The notes below the pieces were generated by a model. The model was given only the letters and a program-made list of their open reading frames with translations. It had not been told where the DNA came from and searched no databases. Shown piece by piece: positions 59,922 through 64,000 of a stretch of 64,000 bases of DNA (position 1 is its first letter; each line of letters opens with the position of its first letter). The stretch is from Monocercomonoides exilis (Eukaryota > Preaxostyla > Oxymonadida > Polymastigidae). A program made the position numbers and the translations under genes. The stretch covers positions 372,001-436,000 of the forward strand of contig LSRY02000061.1 in NCBI GenBank assembly GCA_001643675.2. Reading direction: 5' to 3'.

Positions 59922-61126
59922 TTATTTTGATGATTCTGGAAGTTTGCGAAGAACTGAACCGAACGTATTATGAAGGACTCCGCTTTGTTTAAAAGCTTTT
60001 TTGATGACAGAAGAAGTGAAATCGGAGTGTATTGCTTGAGGAAGCACGTCGACAAGTGCTTTTCTTGAAGCAGACAACGAAAAAGATGATGGTACATCAA
60101 ATGATGAAGAAAGAGAAGTTTTGAGAGTTGCAAAAACTCCTCTATCGAGTGGTTGAGACAAATGAATATTGTGGGGAATGAATGTTACGACGTCAGTGTT
60201 ATTTTCTAAGAAGGCTTTCCAAATCAAAGGATGCCCGCGTGAAGGATGAGAGTCGATGAAAAGAAGATATTTCTCTTTTTTAAGTGACATGCTCTTTCTT
60301 TTTTCAACGATGGAAGGGAAAAGAACTGTTTCTGCATACTTCTTGAAGTTTTTCTTGTCCATCCAGCCACTTTTATTAGGCCAGATGTCCAGAGTTGGAG
60401 AGAGAAGATGTTTCAGTTCGTCCGGTTGTTTCACACTTGGCCAAAGAATTATGCATGGCAATGAATAACCGTCTGCAGCCACGGCAGCGTCAAGTGTTGC
60501 ATTGTCCATTCTTTGTGCTTCTTTGCAATACCCACAGATTTGTCCAGATGAATGGATAACTTCAACACTGGCAGAAGATGGCACACGCAAAGATGATTCA
60601 TCAACGTTAAATATTAATGAAAGTTTGCAGTGATTTTTTTCGTGCAAACCTTTCACTATTTGATACCAGGGCTTCATCACAGTTTAACATGACACGGCCA
60701 ACCGATTAATGTATTAACTTTTTGGCTTGTTCTTCCTCAACTCAGGATGCCGCTGCAAAAACCCGTATGCCGCAGCATTTGAAACTGTAATATGTGACTC
60801 GTTTTCTTCTTTTGTGTTATTTAATACATTTTCCATCTAAAGAAAGAATGTAATTGTTACAATAAAAAACTTGAACAAACCAATTCTCTTGTTTTTTTCA
60901 TTATCAAACTGCTTTCACAAATAAAATAAATTTAAATCACATCAAGAACTATCTCTTCCTTCTCCTTGCTGATAACCTGTGGTCTCCCTCGTTTTCCAAC
61001 TTTCCTTTTTGTTCGCAAAACCCGAACTGCGTTTTTAAGGCTGCTGCGGCTGAATTGCTTAGAATTGATGGCGTCTGTGATCCTAACGACACCATCACAT
61101 TCAATGTGTGCTATTTGTTCAAGTTT
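59922..61126 (-). pseudogene. pogo/Tigger-type (DDE_1) transposase, broken
   Basis: On the minus strand the N-terminal helix-turn-helix lies at about 61126-60944 (TDAINSKQFSRSSLKNAV then GRPQVISKEKEEIV). It is followed by a probable intron and the second part from about 60836 (AAAYGFLQRHPELRKNKPKS). Two in-frame TAA codons lie at 60714-60716 and 60684-60686. The catalytic domain at 60680-59922 is open and keeps the DDE_1 landmarks: IFNVDESSL, LLFIDSHPSRGHP and LSQPLDRGVF, which supply all three acidic residues. The frame is cut at its upstream end near a MITE at 61148. With the triad intact but two stops, it is dead as an autonomous element, although the domain itself looks recently functional. 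Confidence 0.88.
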
Positions 61127-61147
61127 GTTCCTATATTAGGGCAATTC

Positions 61148-61370
61148 TTTTTGAAAAGTCGCAAATGTGAAATTTTCAAATGAATCAAAATTTTCATATT
61201 TTGCTCAAATCTCTGTATTTCCTCACGAACCTTTTCAAGAATGTTTGAAACAGCATTATCCAGAAATAGATTCCATATTAGTGAAGTTTGGTGAATGTCG
61301 ACTAAAATATGAGCAAAATATGAAAATATTGATTTATTTGAAAATTAAACATTTGTGACTTTTCAAAAAA
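61148..61370. repeat. MITE-like element, family B (~220 bp)
   Basis: The left arm starts TTTTTGAAAAGTCGCAAATG and runs to about 61210. The inverse copy at about 61309-61370 ends CATTTGTGACTTTTCAAAAA. The arms are about 60 bp and similar throughout, with a ~100-bp centre. Matching ends occur singly at 5195 and 15244. It lies 22 bp from the recognisable start of the pogo-type transposase and may have interrupted it. Confidence 0.78.
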
Positions 61371-63479
61371 CATCACACATTTTCTGTATAGAAAAAATAA
61401 CATGGCAAGTTTAAATTTTTTCTACCCTGATTATCTTTTTTCTTCAACAAGAATATTCATTTTTTATTTTAATGTTTTGATCAAATTTTCATTCTTTAAA
61501 AAAAAATTGAATTTTTTTAAAAAAAAAATAATAAATAAATAAAAATATATATTTAAAATGAACAAAAAGACTTTACATCCCTTGAAACCAATCAATTTCT
61601 CGTGGAAGCTTGATGGAAGGTTTTAAACCCCATCTCTCCCTTCCCACCCATGAGAAATAGGCTTCATTTCAAAATACATTTAAAAATTCAACATAGATTC
61701 CAATTGTTCAAAAAATCAAGTTGAAGTTTCAAAAAGATGAACATAAAATTTTTGTTGAAAAAAAAGGTCGGAGTTAAAAAAAAGGTGGGGGCTTTGTAAT
61801 AACCATACCTATTTTTTTTTGGAACCTATAATTTTCTGGTTTTTAAAGCTTTTGTGGACAAAGTTAGATAAACAGAAACCTTTAAAACATTTATATTTTC
61901 AATTTCCGTGAATATTTTTTACCTTTACCATTTTTCAAAAAAGATCTTGAGATTTTTATTTTACAAATGCGATCAAAGACATGCTCGTATTTCCACGAGC
62001 TTTTGAATTTGATTATTTTTCTTTTTGATACCACTTTTAAACTTTTCTTTTTTATATTTTTGGTTATTTTAAAACAATGAGAACTCTTTTATTTCCATAG
62101 ATTTCACACCTCACCATTTTTTTATAAAACTGAAATATAAACAAAGCTAAAAATATTTTCACCTTTTTCTTTTGTTCGAACAAAGTGCTTAAATGTATCA
62201 TATCCTTTTAATGAAACTCTTATTCACATATAATTGTGTTTGACGAGTTCAAGACGAAAAATTAAATTTCAACTTTATCATTTTTTGTGCCAAATGCTAT
62301 TAGTTAAATATTTGGGGGAAAATATGGACTTTCAAGCTTTTCATGCACGACATGTCGAAATATTTTTTATTGCATATTTGAATGGAGTTCACAAAGTTGA
62401 ACAAAACAATTCATATTTTTCGGGCAACTTATTCTTCGTTCAAATGTTATTGAACATTTAAAAATTTTGATCATTTCCCACAAAAGATCAAAATTTTCAT
62501 TTTTTCAAAATTCGACAAAAAAAATAATAAATCCACTCTTGGAAACTTATTTAAGCTTTTGATTATCACTAAAAATGTTAAAAAAGTTTGGATATTATGA
62601 AAAAGTTTTTAAATGAATAATTAGTGGGATATGATCTCTCAAAATATTTCGCACAATTTCCTGTGCTCAAATAAGGAAGCAAAGAAATGTGAAATGAGAT
62701 AAAATGAAAGTCAATTTTCATCAAAAATATCAGAATGGGAAGAAAGCAACAATCACAACTTTCTCTGTTTCGGTGATCGATCTTTTTATTTCACTGTCAT
62801 TTGATTCACGTAGAATTGGCGCCAAGCGGTAATTTCTTCATAACCTACATAACCTCTTCACATTTCAACATTTAACCTGAAAAGCCACTGTTTCATTTGC
62901 ACTTTCGCTGATTAAGAAGAGCATTTTTGGTTGGTCGATCTTTCTGATCCGAATATGGATATCGCGTTTATGCTTCCGATGGATCTTCTGTCCTATGAAT
63001 GTTTTTCACAAAAACAGTCTTGCAGAAAGGACATTTCATCTATCGTCTCTTCTTTTGGAATCTTCAAATTCTTCTCTTTTTCATAATCTTTCTCTTTCTC
63101 CTCCCCTTCTTCTTAACCAGAAGCAACAAAACAATGCTTTTCGCCATTTCATTTATAATGAAAAGGAGAAAATAAAAGGAGTCGATAAAAGAGATTGAAT
63201 ATTCTTCACTTTATCTCACACTTCATACGCAAAGATTTTCAACGATGACTGCTTCATTCGCATGAGAAGGAATGATGAACATTATCAAATTCCTTTGAAG
63301 ATTTCTTTGCAATATGCAGGTGACATTTATATTCATCACAAGAAGCTAACACCAAACGCACGACGAACAATGCTGAGATAATATTTGGACGAAGCACACT
63401 CTTCTGAATATATTTTTTTATGTTAAGGAATTATGTAACGCTTTCTGAAAAATTTTAAAGCACCATTGTGAATTCAATT
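61371..63479. other. AT-rich non-coding stretch
   Basis: About 2.1 kb without a supported gene. From about 62900 the GC content rises and broken frames appear, possibly the decayed upstream part of copy 3. On the minus strand at about 63025-62970 a short KCPFCKTVFVKN segment recalls the end of a RING or zinc-ribbon domain but is isolated. Confidence 0.45.
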
Positions 63480-64000
63480 ACCATAAAAATCTCTCTAGCG
63501 AAATACGGACTTTCAAAGAAAGCAGAAGTTTGTGCGTTGGAAGTGAACGCGTGACTGTTGATATACAATCTGTTTGAGTCGTGGATGTTTTCATCAGCAA
63601 TAGAACGACAGGTGACCAGGCACTTACAGTCAATGCATGTTGTTGTTAAGCTTTCCGAAGAAGTGATGAAAGAAAAGTTGTGCAATGAAGGATAAAGGAG
63701 AGTGTGGAGAAGGGGCTGGAATAGGTCTGGCTGAAGATGGAGGATGTGGTTCTGTCACCAGCAGCGATTGCGCTGGCTGTGCTGGAGGAGCGGGAAGAAG
63801 CAGAGGGAGAAGAAATGGGAGAAGAAAAGGGAGAAGAAAAGGGAGAAGAAGATGAAGGGAGAGATAGAGGTGATGGGAACGAGGAGAAAGGCAGGTATCC
63901 GACAGCGCACAGAGAGCATGCGAAAAGAATCAAAGAAAACCAGGGGAAGCTGGAAGAAGCAATGGCGTCGCTGGTTGCGGAGGCTCTTGAGCTGAGTGGG
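63480..64000 (+). pseudogene. Unknown gene family, copy 3 (cut by window end)
   Basis: The frame around 63735-64000 reads EDVVLSPAAIALAVLEEREE. A Glu/Gly-rich insert with repeated GEEKGEEKGE follows, then TAHREHAKRIKENQGKLEEA. It aligns with copy 2 residues encoded at 57100-57290. Upstream (63480-63735) the matching region is full of stops. The insert makes it longer than copy 2 here. It continues beyond the window. Confidence 0.7.

Noticed and set aside
11939-61126. Several in-frame TAA codons in otherwise continuous frames (13378, 14551, 3388, 60714, 60684) suggested TAA might encode Gln, as in one oxymonad lineage.
   Set aside because: The intact genes end cleanly at TAG, TAA and TGA, and more than 5,700 codons in the six-gene island need no read-through. 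The stops are confined to genes that also carry frameshifts and TGA codons.
62970-63040. Minus-strand KCPFCKTVF segment resembling the end of a RING finger.
   Set aside because: No upstream Cys/His ligands in frame; too short to support a domain.
1-64000. tRNA, rRNA, CRISPR arrays and bacterial-type operons.
   Set aside because: No cloverleaf with A/B boxes, no rRNA-like sequence and no regularly spaced direct repeats were seen. This was a read by eye, so a tRNAscan run would be needed to exclude tRNA genes.

Overview
The window looks like nuclear DNA of an anaerobic flagellate of the Preaxostyla, most likely an oxymonad close to Monocercomonoides. That is an inference from recalled family resemblances, not from a search. 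The grounds are AT-rich DNA, densely intron-split genes with GT-AG introns, very long Ser/Glu-rich proteins, beta-helix 'adhesin' modules with a VSG-x-CG-x-PC header, and degenerate kinase tails. The standard genetic code fits: intact genes end in TAG, TGA and TAA.

Layout. (1) About 1-15.9 kb is a graveyard. It holds a broken adhesin/pseudokinase locus inside a perfect 130-bp inverted repeat, a dead Merlin/IS1595-type transposase, a degraded unknown gene (copy 1) ending near a long GAA tract, a second dead adhesin inside a ~180-bp inverted repeat, and a long foldback element. (2) About 15.9-39.5 kb is a compact island of six intact genes, all on the + strand, with 30 predicted introns. They are a 2,712-aa Ser/Glu-rich coiled-coil protein, a SPRY protein, a small protein with a putative 6-nt microexon, an FF-domain (Prp40/TCERG1-like) protein, a Ser-rich protein, and a helical-repeat protein with two C-terminal zinc fingers. 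For each, all exon junctions keep phase and the summed length divides by three. (3) About 39.7-46.9 kb is bounded by ~103-bp terminal inverted repeats. It contains a dead Tc1/mariner-type (DDE_3) transposase and a nested unit whose ~325-bp inverted repeats flank another adhesin-like fragment. (4) One intact short gene at 48.6 kb encodes a secreted saposin-like protein. (5) About 49-64 kb is again decayed: fragments of unknown genes, a 650-nt TTC tract, a second copy and the start of a third copy of the unknown family, a fragment resembling an adhesin-kinase tail, and a dead pogo-type transposase next to a MITE.

The main theme is that each of the three longer adhesin-like remnants (714-1750, 11939-14781, 40741-41310) sits between long inverted repeats of an unrelated family. 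This suggests capture of surface-protein genes by, or between, inverted repeat elements. Two shorter fragments (9854-10132 and 58379-58846) have no recognised inverted-repeat bracket. The single-copy gene island shows no repeats inside it, although inverted-repeat elements lie 190-280 bp from either end.
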